Origin: Paraburkholderia eburnea
Lineage (GTDB): Bacteria; Pseudomonadota; Gammaproteobacteria; Burkholderiales; Burkholderiaceae
Direction of reading: 5' to 3'
DNA length: 64,000 bases
Assembly (NCBI RefSeq): GCF_002917095.1
Contig: NZ_PQGA01000008.1
Coordinates: 62,001 to 126,000, forward strand
The notes under the pieces are model-generated. The model saw only the letters and a program-made list of their open reading frames with translations. It was not told where the DNA came from and did not search any database. The position numbers and the translations under genes are program-made. Positions 44,901-53,963 of this stretch are shown here, one piece after another; the first letter of the stretch is position 1; each line of letters opens with the position of its first letter.

Positions 44901-46706
44901 CTAATCACTGAAGGCGTGTTGCGCATGAGGCAGCGGCGCGCGACAGCCCGCTTCGATCAGGCTCAGCCGATGATCGAATGCCGCAAGCGGGTAAGCGAAG
45001 AAATACTGCGCCGTGCTACGCTTTTCGGCGTAAAACGGATCGTTGGCGGCTGCGTCGAGCACGATGCGCAACGTGCGCGCCCACGCGAAAGCCAGCAGAA
45101 GCCAGCCCAGCAGCGCGAGATAGTCGTCGGCCACGCGATAAGGCAGTTCACGATCGCCCATGCTGCCGCGCTCGATTTCACCCGTGACGCGCTGCACCTC
45201 GGCGACCAGCGCCTGGAGACGCGCGCCCACGTCGTGCAGCACCGCGTCGCCAGAAGCCGCGCAGCACGTGGCCTCGCCATTCACATGCGCGAGCAACCCA
45301 CGCAGCGCCTCGCCGCCGTCGCCGAGCACCTTGCGCACGAGCAGGTCGATGCCCTGGATTTCATTCGTGCCTTCGTAGAGCATCGCCACGCGGCTGTCAC
45401 GCACGGTCTGCTCGACACCGTATTCGTGGATGTAGCCGTATCCGCCGAACACCTGCAATGCATTCGAGGCCGCCGTGAAGCCATTGGCGGTGAAGAACGC
45501 CTTGGCGATCGGCGTGAGCAGCGAGGCGAGCTGCCCCGCCGCCTGGCGCTCCTGTGCCTCGGGGTGCCGCGCGGCCACGTCGAGCCAATAGCCGATCCAG
45601 TAGCCGATGGCCCGCTCACCCTCCACCGTCGCGCGCAGATCGAGCAGGATGCGCCGCATGGCCGGATGGAACGCAATCGGGGCGGCCTGCCCCGGCTCGC
45701 CCTCGTAGTTCGCGGGCGCGCTCACGGCGCGCATTTGCGCGCGTTCATGAGCGTAAGCGTGAGCGCGCTGCCAGGCCACTTGCGCGTGGCCTACACCCTG
45801 CATCGCCACCTGCAGGCGCGCTGCGTTCATCATCACGAACATCGAAGCGAGCCCGCGATGCGGTTCGCCCACCAGCCAGCCCAGCGCGTTTTCGAAATGC
45901 ATGGAGCAGGTCGGGCTTGCCTTGAGGCCCATCTTCTTCTCGATGCCCTCGCAGTGCACGCCGTTGCGCACGCGCTCGCCGTTGGCGCCGGCGATCCACT
46001 TCGGCACCACGAAGAGCGACAAACCCCTGGTGCCCGCCGGTGAATGGGGTAGCCGCGCGAGCACGAGATGGACGATGTTGTCGGTCAGGTCGTGATCGCC
46101 GCCGCTGATGAAAATCTTGCTACCTTGAATTCGCCAGGCGTCGCGCTCCGGCTCGGGCATCGCGCGGGCGCGCAGCAGCGAGAGGTCGCTGCCCGCCTGC
46201 GGCTCGCTCAGGCACATCGTCGTGAGCCATTCGCCGCTCGCCACTTTCGGCAACCAGTCGCGCTGGAGTGCGTCCGAGCCGTGCGCCATCAGACACGCCG
46301 TCGCGCCGTGGGTGAGGCCGGGCGACATCAGCCAGGCGTGATTGGCCGCCGCGAGCATCTCCTGAAGCGCGACTTCGAGCAGTTGCGGCAAGCCCTGGCC
46401 GCCCGCGTCGGTGTCGAGCGCGAGCGTGGGCCAACCCGCCGCCACGAAGTCCGCGTAGGCCTCGCGAAAACCGGCCGGCATCGTGACCTCGCCGCCCTCG
46501 AAACGGCACCCTTCCAGATCGCCGGCCGCATTCAGCGGCGCGATCCGTTCCACGACGAAACGCGCCGCTTCTTCCAGCACCTGCTGCGCCATGGCGCTGT
46601 CCAGGTCCTCCCAGACCGGGACGCTGCGCCACCAGGCGGGCGCGCCAATCCATTCGTCGATCACGAAGCGCATGTCGCGCAGCGGGACCCGATAATCGAG
46701 ACTCAT
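44901..46706 (-). CDS. Acyl-CoA dehydrogenase of the ferulate operon
   Basis: A 601-aa FAD enzyme, longer than short-chain acyl-CoA dehydrogenases (~380 aa) because of an extra C-terminal helical region. FAD-binding MCLSEPQAGSDLSLLRA, the domain FFTANGFTAASNALQVFGGYGYIHEYGVE and the catalytic Glu in MLYEGTNEIQGIDLLVRK are visible. An acyl-CoA dehydrogenase gene accompanies fcs/ech/vdh in several Pseudomonas ferulate clusters, where a role in side-chain reduction or a beta-oxidation branch is debated. It starts 12 bases after fcs. Confidence 0.88.
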   Translation of the reverse strand: MSLDYRVPLRDMRFVIDEWIGAPAWWRSVPVWEDLDSAMAQQVLEEAARFVVERIAPLNAAGDLEGCRFEGGEVTMPAGFREAYADFVAAGWPTLALDTDAGGQGLPQLLEVALQEMLAAANHAWLMSPGLTHGATACLMAHGSDALQRDWLPKVASGEWLTTMCLSEPQAGSDLSLLRARAMPEPERDAWRIQGSKIFISGGDHDLTDNIVHLVLARLPHSPAGTRGLSLFVVPKWIAGANGERVRNGVHCEGIEKKMGLKASPTCSMHFENALGWLVGEPHRGLASMFVMMNAARLQVAMQGVGHAQVAWQRAHAYAHERAQMRAVSAPANYEGEPGQAAPIAFHPAMRRILLDLRATVEGERAIGYWIGYWLDVAARHPEAQERQAAGQLASLLTPIAKAFFTANGFTAASNALQVFGGYGYIHEYGVEQTVRDSRVAMLYEGTNEIQGIDLLVRKVLGDGGEALRGLLAHVNGEATCCAASGDAVLHDVGARLQALVAEVQRVTGEIERGSMGDRELPYRVADDYLALLGWLLLAFAWARTLRIVLDAAANDPFYAEKRSTAQYFFAYPLAAFDHRLSLIEAGCRAPLPHAQHAFSD

Positions 46707-46718
46707 CGTAACCGCCCC

Positions 46719-48623
46719 TCAAGCCCGTTGCAGATACTGCGCGAGGATCACGCGCGGATTGGCAAGCTGTGCGTCGTATAGCGCTTCGACCAGCGCGGCA
46801 CGCTGCCCCAGCACGACACGCTGGTTGATCGACCCTTTGTCCGTGATCTCGCCTAGATCGAGCGAAGGCGGCACGTCCATCACATACAGGCGCGTGATCG
46901 ATGTCGCACTGCCGGTCGCCTCGCGATTGAGGCGTTCCATCAACGCGGCGAAAAAGGCGCGCACGGCGGGCGCATCCACCACATCGCGAGCGCTGACGCC
47001 GGCATCGAGCCCGGCAAGCCGGCGGCATTCATCGAGCCGCGGAAAGATCAGCACGCCGATGTCGTCGCGGTCGATGCCTGCAATCACGGCGTCCTGCACA
47101 TATGGCGCGCCGTCCGAAACGATGCGCGTCCGCATCGGCCCCACGCTCACGAACGTTCCCGAGCTGAGCTTGAAGTCCTCCGCGATGCGTCCGTCGAATA
47201 GCAGGCCCAGTTCGGGGCGCTGCGGATCGACGAACCGCACGGCGTCGCCGGTGCGGTAATAGCCTTCCTCGTCGAAAACGTCGTGACTGTCGGTTGCGCT
47301 CGCGCGCCAGTAGCCGCTCATCACGTTGGGTCCGCGAAAGCGCGCCTCGAGCTTGCCGTCCACGGGCACGAGCCGCGTCTCGCAACCCGGCGCGGGCAGT
47401 CCGATATAGCCCGAGCCCATCACCGGCCCGGTGGTGAAGAGGCAGGACGGCGCCGTCTCGGTCATGCCAAGGCCGGCCATGATGCGAATGCGCTCGCCGC
47501 AGTGCGCCTCGGTCACGCGTTCGAGCCGGTCCCACGCTGCTTGCGAGAGACCCGCACCCGCGAAGAAGTACATCTTCACGCGCGAGAAAAACCGCTCGCG
47601 CAGCACCGCATCGGTTTCGAGCGCGGCCGTGAGTTCTTCCCAGCCCTTGGGTACATTGAAATAGAGCGTCGGCGCGATTTCGCGCAGATTGCGCAGCGTC
47701 TCTTCGAAGCGACCCGCAACAGGCTTGCCGTCGTCGATATAGAGCGTACCGCCGTTGTAGAGCGCGATGCCCACGTTATGGCTGCCGCCGAAGGTGTGAT
47801 TCCAGGGCAACCAGTCCACCAGCACCGGCGGCTCGATGCCGAACTGCGGGAAGGTTTGCAGCAGCATCTGCTGATTGCTGCACAGCATGCGGTGTGTCGT
47901 CGGCACGGCCTTGGGCAGGCGCGTCGAGCCCGATGTGAACAGGAACTTCGCGATCGTGTCGCCATTCACGCGCGCCTGCGCGGCTTCGATGCTGCCCGCC
48001 TGCGTTTCGAGCAGCGCCGAAAACGCGGTTTCGCGCCGCGCGCTGCCGGACGGCGTCACGACCACGCGCTCGACATGATCGGGCACGGCGGCATCGAGCG
48101 CCGCCGCAAAAGCCGGCCCTTCGGCGGCGAACACCAGTCCCGGATCGAGCACGCTCAGCGTGTGCCGCAGCTTGCTGTAGTCGCTCGACACGAGCGAATA
48201 GGCGGGCGAAATGGGCGCATAGGGCACACCGGCCCAGAGCGCGCCGAGGGCCATTTGCAGATGTTCGAGGCCGTTGCCCGAAAGCAGCGCAACGGGGCGC
48301 TGCGCCGATAAGCCACGCTCGATCAGGGCCTGCCCGATCGAGCGCGCGCATTCGAGCATCTGCGCGTAGCTGATGCCCTGCCATTGCCCGTCGGCGTCGC
48401 GGCGCGCCACGAGCCAGCGATCCGGGTGAGCGCGCGCACCGCTCACGAGCCGGTCGGTGATGCGCTCGGGAAAAGCACCGAGCGGCTCGCTGGAGCGCAG
48501 ATACCAGCAGTCGCCACGCCGTTCGATGTGCGGCGCGGCCGAGCCGATGGCGACAGTGCGATAACCGGCGAAGGCCGGCGGCACGCCGGCGCGGGCATGC
48601 GTTGGGGTCGGCTCCGAATCCAA
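46719..48623 (-). CDS. fcs: Feruloyl-CoA synthetase
   Basis: A 634-aa ANL-superfamily ligase. The AMP-binding motif is FTSGSTRLPKAVPTTH, the A5 motif GLGMTETAPSC and the A7-A8 region YYRTGDAVRF; length and sequence fit the Fcs family (Asn/Leu-rich DWLPWNHTFGGSHNVG is a hallmark). It activates ferulate (and probably coumarate and caffeate) to the CoA thioester. The start is TTG at 48623: CAGGAG lies 8 bases before it and there is no ATG at that point. It is 82 bases downstream of vdh. Confidence 0.9.
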   Translation of the reverse strand: MDSEPTPTHARAGVPPAFAGYRTVAIGSAAPHIERRGDCWYLRSSEPLGAFPERITDRLVSGARAHPDRWLVARRDADGQWQGISYAQMLECARSIGQALIERGLSAQRPVALLSGNGLEHLQMALGALWAGVPYAPISPAYSLVSSDYSKLRHTLSVLDPGLVFAAEGPAFAAALDAAVPDHVERVVVTPSGSARRETAFSALLETQAGSIEAAQARVNGDTIAKFLFTSGSTRLPKAVPTTHRMLCSNQQMLLQTFPQFGIEPPVLVDWLPWNHTFGGSHNVGIALYNGGTLYIDDGKPVAGRFEETLRNLREIAPTLYFNVPKGWEELTAALETDAVLRERFFSRVKMYFFAGAGLSQAAWDRLERVTEAHCGERIRIMAGLGMTETAPSCLFTTGPVMGSGYIGLPAPGCETRLVPVDGKLEARFRGPNVMSGYWRASATDSHDVFDEEGYYRTGDAVRFVDPQRPELGLLFDGRIAEDFKLSSGTFVSVGPMRTRIVSDGAPYVQDAVIAGIDRDDIGVLIFPRLDECRRLAGLDAGVSARDVVDAPAVRAFFAALMERLNREATGSATSITRLYVMDVPPSLDLGEITDKGSINQRVVLGQRAALVEALYDAQLANPRVILAQYLQRA

Positions 48624-48705
48624 AGCCTGTCTCCTGTGATGACCGGTGCCGGGCTTGGGTTGCCTCAGCCGGCCCGATGGTTCATGTTGTGATGGGCGCG
48701 CGCGC

Positions 48706-50157
48706 TCAGATCGGATAATGACGCGGGCCGGTCTGCACGGTGATCCAGCGCAGGTCGGTGAATTCGGCAATCGACGCCTTGCTGCCGAAGCGACCGTAAC
48801 CGCTTGCCTTCACGCCGCCGAACGGCATTTGCGCCTCGTCATGCACGGTCGGCCCGTTGATGTGGCAGATGCCCGACTCGATGCGCTTCGCCACGTTCAT
48901 CGCGCGCGCGATATCGCGGCTGAACACGGCCGCCGAAAGGCCGTACTCACTATCGTTGGCAATGCTTATCGCTTCTTCGTCGCAATCCACGCGCTGCACC
49001 GTCACGACCGGGCCGAACGATTCGTCGGCATAGAGCTTCATTTCGCGCGTGACGTTTTCCACGATCACGGGCTGCATGATCGCGCCATTCACCTCGCAGC
49101 CTAGCGGCAGCTTCGCGTCTTTCTCCCGCGCATCCTCCACGAGCGCGCGAACGCGCCGCGCGGCGGCTTCGCTCTCCAGCGTGCCCAGCACCGAACCCGG
49201 CTGCGTGGGGTCGCCGGCCTTGAGGGTGCGCGCCTTTGCAACGAGCTTGTCGACGAATGCATCGGCAATCTTTCGATCGACGATCACGCGCTCCGTCGAC
49301 ATGCAGATCTGCCCTTGATTGAAGAACGCGCCGAACGCGATGCCCTCCACCGCCGCGTCGAGATCGGCATCGTCGAGCACGAGTACCGGTGCCTTGCCGC
49401 CCAGTTCGAGCAGCGCGGGCTTCAGATGCCGCGCGGAAAGCTCGGCGACGATGCGGCCCACGCGCGTCGAGCCCGTGAAGTTCACGCGCTTGACAGCCGG
49501 ATTCGCGATCAGGCGCTCGACGATGGCGGGCGCGTCTTCGGGTGCGTGCGTGAGCACGTTGACGACGCCCCCGCCCAGGCCCGCCTCGCTGAGTACTTCG
49601 CCGATCAGCGCATGCACGCCCGGACAACCTTCCGATGCCTTGAGCACCACCGTATTGCCGCAAGCGAGCGGCATGGCGAGCGCACGCATCGCGAGAATCA
49701 CGGGCGCGTTCCAGGGCGCCATGCCGACTACGACACCGCAAGGCTGGCGCACGGCCATCGCAAGACTGCCCGGGATATCCGAAGGAATCACCGCGCCGTC
49801 GATCTGCGTGGTCATCGCCGCCGCCTCGCGCAGCATGTTGGCCGCGAGCATGACGTTGAAGCCGTACCAGTTGGCCATCGCGCCCGTTTCGGCGGCGCCG
49901 ATCGCGATAAAGTCCGGCGTGCGCGCATCCATGCGGTCGGCCGCGGCCAGCAGGCGCTTGCGGCGCTCCGTGGGCGTCAGCGCGGCCCATGCGGGAAACG
50001 CGCGGGCTGCGGCGGCGACGGCCGCATCGGCATCGTCCAGCGAGGCGGCGGCGGCGCGCGTGGCGACCTCGCCCGTGGCCGGATCGATGCGCTCGAAGGT
50101 CTTGCCGGTCGACGCGGCTCGCGCCGCGCTGCCGATCAGGAGGCGGGTTTCATGCAT
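48706..50157 (-). CDS. vdh: Vanillin dehydrogenase
   Basis: A 483-aa aldehyde dehydrogenase. Catalytic Glu in LLELGGKAPVLVLDDAD and catalytic Cys in FNQGQICMSTERV; NAD-binding GMAPWNAPVIL and FTGSTRVGRIVAEL. The subgroup features and the position between ech and fcs identify it as Vdh, oxidising vanillin (and 4-hydroxybenzaldehyde) to the acid. It lies 25 bases after ech. Its product vanillate feeds VanAB encoded 6 kb away. Confidence 0.9.
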   Translation of the reverse strand: MHETRLLIGSAARAASTGKTFERIDPATGEVATRAAAASLDDADAAVAAAARAFPAWAALTPTERRKRLLAAADRMDARTPDFIAIGAAETGAMANWYGFNVMLAANMLREAAAMTTQIDGAVIPSDIPGSLAMAVRQPCGVVVGMAPWNAPVILAMRALAMPLACGNTVVLKASEGCPGVHALIGEVLSEAGLGGGVVNVLTHAPEDAPAIVERLIANPAVKRVNFTGSTRVGRIVAELSARHLKPALLELGGKAPVLVLDDADLDAAVEGIAFGAFFNQGQICMSTERVIVDRKIADAFVDKLVAKARTLKAGDPTQPGSVLGTLESEAAARRVRALVEDAREKDAKLPLGCEVNGAIMQPVIVENVTREMKLYADESFGPVVTVQRVDCDEEAISIANDSEYGLSAAVFSRDIARAMNVAKRIESGICHINGPTVHDEAQMPFGGVKASGYGRFGSKASIAEFTDLRWITVQTGPRHYPI

Positions 50158-50182
50158 GTCGTTGTCTCCTCTGTACGCTCAC

Positions 50183-51010
50183 TCAGCGCTTGTATGCCTG
50201 CAGGCCCGGCTTGATGCTCTTGTCGTCGAGGAACTGCTTGAGACCCTTTTCGCGGCCGCCTTCAGGATCGCGATGATTGGCCTGATCGAGCTTGGCGTAA
50301 AGATAGTCCTCGTTCTGCTCCCACGTGAGTTCCCGCGAACGCTTGAAGCCATGCTTGGCGTTGCGCAGTACGACCGGGTTCTTGTTGAGCAACCTGGCAG
50401 CCAGCGCCAGCGTTTCCTCACGCAACTGCGCAAGCGGCACACTCTTGTTGACGAGGCCCATCTTCGCGGCCTGCGGGCCCGTGAACGTGTCGCCAGTCAT
50501 GATGTAGTAGAGCGCCTCGCGATGGCCGACCGTGTCCGCCATCGCCTTGCTTACGAGGTTGCCCGGCGGAATACCCCAGTTGATTTCCGAAAGGCCGAAC
50601 GTCGCTTCGTCGGCGCAAATCGCGAGATCGCATGCCACCAGCGGCGAGAAACCGCCGCCGAAGCACCAGCCGTTGACCATCGCGATGGTCGGCTTCGAAT
50701 ACATGCGCAGCAGTTGCCATTGCCAGCGGCTGGCATCGCGGCGAATGCGCTCCTGAAGCACGTCGGGGCCAGCGTCGACTTCGCGGAAATATTCCTTCAG
50801 GTCCATGCCGGCCGTCCAGGCCGAACCTTCGCCGGTCAGCACGAGCACCTGGGCCTCGGCATCGAGCTCCAGGGTTTCGAGCACGTCGATCATCTCCTTG
50901 TTGAGCGTCGGGCTCATGGCATTGCGCTTTTCCGGGCGGTTGAGCGTCACCCAGGCAATGCCGCCTTCCACCGCAACCTTGACCGTTTTCCAGCGACCTT
51001 CATAACTCAT
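50183..51010 (-). CDS. ech: Feruloyl-CoA hydratase/lyase (hydroxycinnamoyl-CoA hydratase-lyase)
   Basis: A 275-aa crotonase-fold enzyme. The NGWCFGGGFSPLVACDLA oxyanion region and FGLSEINWGIPPG are diagnostic; S122, E142 and Y238 correspond to the catalytic S123, E143 and Y239 of the Pseudomonas fluorescens enzyme (positions as remembered). It hydrates feruloyl-CoA and cleaves it to vanillin plus acetyl-CoA. First gene of the minus-strand operon ech-vdh-fcs-acd-mfs, behind a divergent region with a strong MarR-type palindrome. Confidence 0.93.
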   Translation of the reverse strand: MSYEGRWKTVKVAVEGGIAWVTLNRPEKRNAMSPTLNKEMIDVLETLELDAEAQVLVLTGEGSAWTAGMDLKEYFREVDAGPDVLQERIRRDASRWQWQLLRMYSKPTIAMVNGWCFGGGFSPLVACDLAICADEATFGLSEINWGIPPGNLVSKAMADTVGHREALYYIMTGDTFTGPQAAKMGLVNKSVPLAQLREETLALAARLLNKNPVVLRNAKHGFKRSRELTWEQNEDYLYAKLDQANHRDPEGGREKGLKQFLDDKSIKPGLQAYKR

Positions 51011-51059
51011 TGTCTATCTCCGTGAACGTTGCCGCACTCGCGGCCTTAAATCAATTTAC

Positions 51060-51076
51060 TATCAGGCAACCTGATA
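51060..51076. promoter_or_regulatory. MarR-type operator of the ferulate operon
   Basis: TATCAGG-CAA-CCTGATA is a perfect 7-3-7 palindrome in the region between ech and the divergent MarR fragment, flanked by TTTAC and GTAAA. MarR-family FerR/FerC/CouR repressors bind such palindromes and are released by hydroxycinnamoyl-CoA thioesters. The site is intact although the local MarR gene is truncated. Confidence 0.65.
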
Positions 51077-51179
51077 TGTAAAGTAGAATATGATCTCGTC
51101 GGTACAAACCCCGAATTCACGTAAGACGCCTCGAACACGATGACACAGAAAACCTCCACCTCGGCGCCGCGCGAGGACT

Positions 51180-51455
51180 GTGCGCCAATCCGCCGAAGCC
51201 AGCCCGCATACCGTGCCGCCCACGCGCCTGAGCTATCTGATCGGCCAGCTCGACCGCGCCGTCTCTCGGCGCCTTTCCGAAACGCTCGCGCGGCACGGCC
51301 TCACGCTGCCGCAATACACCGCGCTTTCTATATTGCGGGCGCGCGGACGCTCGTCGAATGCGCAGATTGCCGAGCGTTCATTCATCACGCCCCAGGCAGC
51401 CAACGAAGTCGTGAAAACGATGGAAACGAACGGCTGGGTCATGCGCGAGGCATAG
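51180..51455 (+). pseudogene. Truncated MarR-family regulator (FerR/CouR-like)
   Basis: A 91-aa frame from GTG 51180. RLSYLIGQLDRAVSRRLSET, HGLTLPQYTALSILRARGRS and ITPQAANEVVKTMETNGWV are the N-terminal helix, dimer helix and recognition helix of MarR repressors of hydroxycinnamate operons. It stops at REA, exactly where the wing begins; the normal protein has ~60 further residues with the second wing strand and C-terminal dimer helices. An ATG at 51140 starts a frame with a plausible MarR N-terminal tail but in a different phase, so a frameshift may also exist. It probably cannot dimerise normally. It is divergent from ech. Confidence 0.7.
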
Positions 51456-51498
51456 CCAACGCGCGCCGCCGCGCATCAAGGATAAAGGGGAGACAGCC

Positions 51499-52380
51499 TT
51501 GAATATCGAACAACTCGTCGCCATCGACACGCACGTTCACGCGGAAGTGTCGTGCTGCCAGCCGCCCGACCTCTTCGCGAAGGAGTTCGACGATGCCGCC
51601 GACAAATACTTCGGCACCGTCCTTAAACAGGGACGCCGCCCGACGATTCCTGAAACGATCGAGCACTACCGGGAACGCAGGATCGGCTTCGTGATGTTCA
51701 CGGTCGACTGCGAGGCGAACATCGGCCGGCGGCGCATCGCCAACGAAGAGATCGCAGACTTCGCACAGCAGAACGCGGACATCATGATCGCCTTTGCCAG
51801 CATCGACCCGCACAAGGGCAAGCTCGGCGTACGCGAGGCACGGCGGCTGATCGAGGAGCATGGCGTGCGCGGCTTCAAGTTCCACCCCACGATGCAGGGA
51901 TTTTTCGCCAACGACCGGCTGGCGTATCCCCTATACGAAGTCATCGCCGAATATGGCTTGCCTGCGGTGTTTCATAGCGGCCATTCTGGCATGGGCTCGG
52001 GTATGCGCGGCGGCGGCGGTTTACGCCTGAAATATTCGGAGCCTATTTATCTTGACGACGTAGCCGCCGATTTCCCCGACATGAAGATTGTGATCGCGCA
52101 TCCGTCGTGGCCCTGGCAGGAGCAGGCGCTTTCGATCGCGACGCACAAGCCGAACGTCTACATCGACCTCTCGGGCTGGTCGCCCAAATACTTCTCGCCG
52201 GAGCTCGTGAAGTATGCGAACACGCTGCTGCGCGAGCGCGTGTTGTTCGCTTCGGACTTCCCCTTGATACGTCCAGATCGCTGGCTGGCAGACTTCGATA
52301 CGCTCGATATCAAGCCCGAAGTGCGGCCGCTGATACTCAAGGAAAACGCCACCAGGTTATTGGGGCTGCGCACTTCGTAA
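51499..52380 (+). CDS. Amidohydrolase-family protein of the hydroxycinnamate cluster
   Basis: A 293-aa TIM-barrel amidohydrolase (COG2159 type): IDTHVHAEV metal motif, [37 protein letters not shown] and the Asp in [12 protein letters not shown]. Close relatives next to hydroxycinnamate genes act as aryl-beta-ketoacyl-CoA hydrolases in the beta-oxidative side-chain route; others are decarboxylases or hydratases of aromatic acids. The start is TTG 51499 with AAAGGGGAG upstream. It lies 43 bases after the truncated MarR gene in the same direction and may now depend on that promoter. Confidence 0.78.
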   Translation: MNIEQLVAIDTHVHAEVSCCQPPDLFAKEFDDAADKYFGTVLKQGRRPTIPETIEHYRERRIGFVMFTVDCEANIGRRRIANEEIADFAQQNADIMIAFASIDPHKGKLGVREARRLIEEHGVRGFKFHPTMQGFFANDRLAYPLYEVIAEYGLPAVFHSGHSGMGSGMRGGGGLRLKYSEPIYLDDVAADFPDMKIVIAHPSWPWQEQALSIATHKPNVYIDLSGWSPKYFSPELVKYANTLLRERVLFASDFPLIRPDRWLADFDTLDIKPEVRPLILKENATRLLGLRTS

Positions 52381-52405
52381 AGCGCTCACTACGAACTGCT
52401 TACGT

Positions 52406-52592
52406 CCGCAAGCACAATTTCGAGTCGACGCCGGAACCGGCTGCGCCGAAAAGAACAGCACGCCGGAAAAAGGGCGCCCTGTCGTTTGTGATCCAGAAGC
52501 ATTGGGCCAGCCGCCTGCATTACGATTTCCGGCTCGAAGCCGCTGGCGTCCTGCTGTCGTGGTCGGTATACCCGAAAAACGGGGGATTCTGA
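52406..52592 (+). pseudogene. N-terminal fragment of DNA ligase D (LigD)
   Basis: The reading [11 protein letters not shown], then [20 protein letters not shown] and [10 protein letters not shown] matches the start of the LigD 3'-phosphoesterase domain (normally RDFxxTPEP and [18 protein letters not shown]). The match breaks right after LSWSV, where PKGPSLDP should follow, and the frame stops. About 60 residues remain of a protein of ~850. The genuine non-homologous end-joining ligase must be elsewhere or lost. Confidence 0.7.
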
Positions 52593-52595
52593 GTT

Positions 52596-52750
52596 TTGAC
52601 ACACTCAATCGGGTCGACTTTACTGAAAGTTCAAAATTTAACGAATCCAAACCCGGAAAGTTCAAAGTTAAACGAACCACGGGTTCAAAGTTGTCTGAGC
52701 AGACTCCCCGGAAAACCCTGTCGCGCCGTGACGGCCGGTTCCAAGTTAAG
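52596..52750. mobile_element. Array of degenerate ~25-bp repeats, probable insertion-sequence end
   Basis: Related blocks AAAGTTCAAAATTTAACGAA, AAAGTTCAAAGTTAAACGAA, GGTTCAAAGTTGTCTGAG and GGTTCCAAGTTAAGTGAA follow one another in 150 AT-richer bases. Several short repeats near the termini are a feature of IS21-family elements. No transposase is left beside it. The identification as an IS end is tentative. Confidence 0.45.
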
Positions 52751-52910
52751 TGAATCTCGACAATCGCAGCGGACTCGCCCAATCGGCCATGCCAGCCCAT
52801 CTTTCCGCGCTGGTGAAGGCCGGTTTGCTCGTCATCACGCACGTGGGCAATGGACTTTCCTCGCGCGCAACGAAGCACCGATACGCGCTTTCGCCGAGCC
52901 GATCTTCGTC
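52750..52910 (+). pseudogene. ArsR-type helix-turn-helix remnant
   Basis: The reading GLAQSAMPAHLSALVKAGLL with VITHVGNGLSSRAT resembles the recognition helix and wing of ArsR repressors (QSTMSxHLxxLxxAGLV...). After the wing the homology continues in another frame as NEAPIRAFAEPIF, so there is a frameshift. No N-terminus is present. It runs into the 3' end of the LysR gene on the other strand. Confidence 0.5.
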
Positions 52911-52915
52911 CATCG

Positions 52916-53863
52916 TCAGGTCCGCGATCTGCGCTTGATGCGTGCCGTCTTTCTGGCGACACCTCCTTTATTTGCGTCGGCGTGCTCACGGATCGTCTCG
53001 ATCAATGCGCGCAATCCCGCCGGTACGTGGCGGCGCCCCGGGTAGTACAGACATAAGCCGTCCAGCGCGGGCGTCCAGCCCTCCAGCACACGCACGAGCG
53101 TCCCGGCTTCCAGATCGGCGTTGACGTTCCACTCGGTCAGATACGCAAGGCCCAGGCTCGCGCGCGCCGCCGCGAGCATCAGGTTGGGCTCGTCCAGCGT
53201 GAGCGCGCCTTCGCCGTCCACGCGCACGACTTCGCCGCGCCTTTCGAATTCCCACTGATAGATCACTCCGCTCGGCATGCGGCTTCGAATGCAGCGATGT
53301 CTGGCAAGATCCGCTGGCGTGCGCGGCGGCTTATGCCTCGAAAAATACTCTGGACTCCCTACCAAAGCAAAACGCTGGCTTTCGCCGAACGGCACGGCAA
53401 TCATGTCCTGCGGCACGGTGTCGATCAGCCGGATGCCCGCGTCGAACCCTTCGACGACGATATCGACCAGCCGTCCTTCGGTGACGATGTCGAGCTTCAT
53501 CTCGGGATAGCGCTGCAGAAAAGCAATAAATACCGACATCACCTGCCGCGCCGCCCCTGCCGATGTATTGATGCGCAACGTGCCGGAAGGCGTGTCGCGA
53601 AAGCTGCCCGCCTGATCGAGCGCGGTCTGGATGGTCGCGAGCGCCGGCGCCACGGTCTGCACGAACTGCGCCCCCGCCTCCGAAAGCGACACGCTGCGCG
53701 TGGTGCGATTGAACAGCCGCACACCGATGCGCGCTTCGAGCGCCGCGACGGCGTGGCTGAGCGCCGAGGTCGAGACGCTCAGTTCGTCGGCGGCAGCGCG
53801 AAAGCTGCGTCGGCGGGCCACCGCGAGCACGGCTTCCAGTTCGGTCAGTCCGGAGGTTTTCAT
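52916..53863 (-). CDS. LysR-family transcriptional regulator
   Basis: A 315-aa LTTR: N-terminal winged HTH ([27 protein letters not shown]) and a periplasmic-binding-like effector domain ([22 protein letters not shown], and [20 protein letters not shown]). It belongs to the CrgA/AaeR-like group. Divergent from the aldehyde dehydrogenase with a 100-base intergenic region holding a pair of ATCCNGGAT palindromes; the classic LysR arrangement suggests that it controls that gene and itself. Confidence 0.88.
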   Translation of the reverse strand: MKTSGLTELEAVLAVARRRSFRAAADELSVSTSALSHAVAALEARIGVRLFNRTTRSVSLSEAGAQFVQTVAPALATIQTALDQAGSFRDTPSGTLRINTSAGAARQVMSVFIAFLQRYPEMKLDIVTEGRLVDIVVEGFDAGIRLIDTVPQDMIAVPFGESQRFALVGSPEYFSRHKPPRTPADLARHRCIRSRMPSGVIYQWEFERRGEVVRVDGEGALTLDEPNLMLAAARASLGLAYLTEWNVNADLEAGTLVRVLEGWTPALDGLCLYYPGRRHVPAGLRALIETIREHADANKGGVARKTARIKRRSRT

Positions 53864-53864
53864 T

Positions 53865-53895
53865 ATCCTGGATCGCTCAATAGGTTATCCCGGAT
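53865..53895. promoter_or_regulatory. Paired ATCCNGGAT palindromes between lysR and the aldehyde dehydrogenase
   Basis: ATCCTGGAT (53865-53873) and ATCCCGGAT (53887-53895), each preceded by TT (TTATCCYGGAT), lie 22 bases apart, two helical turns, directly beside the lysR start codon. They are candidate binding sites for the regulator; the lack of the classical T-N11-A spacing makes this tentative. Confidence 0.45.
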
Positions 53896-53963
53896 TGTAC
53901 GGCTAGTCAGGTCAATAGCATCGGTCTATCTTGCGATCTGGACAACGCACTGGCAGACAGAAT

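Noticed and set aside
52750..53045. Intact ArsR regulator
   Set aside because: The helix-turn-helix has no N-terminus and its wing continues in a different frame; it also overlaps the LysR gene end.
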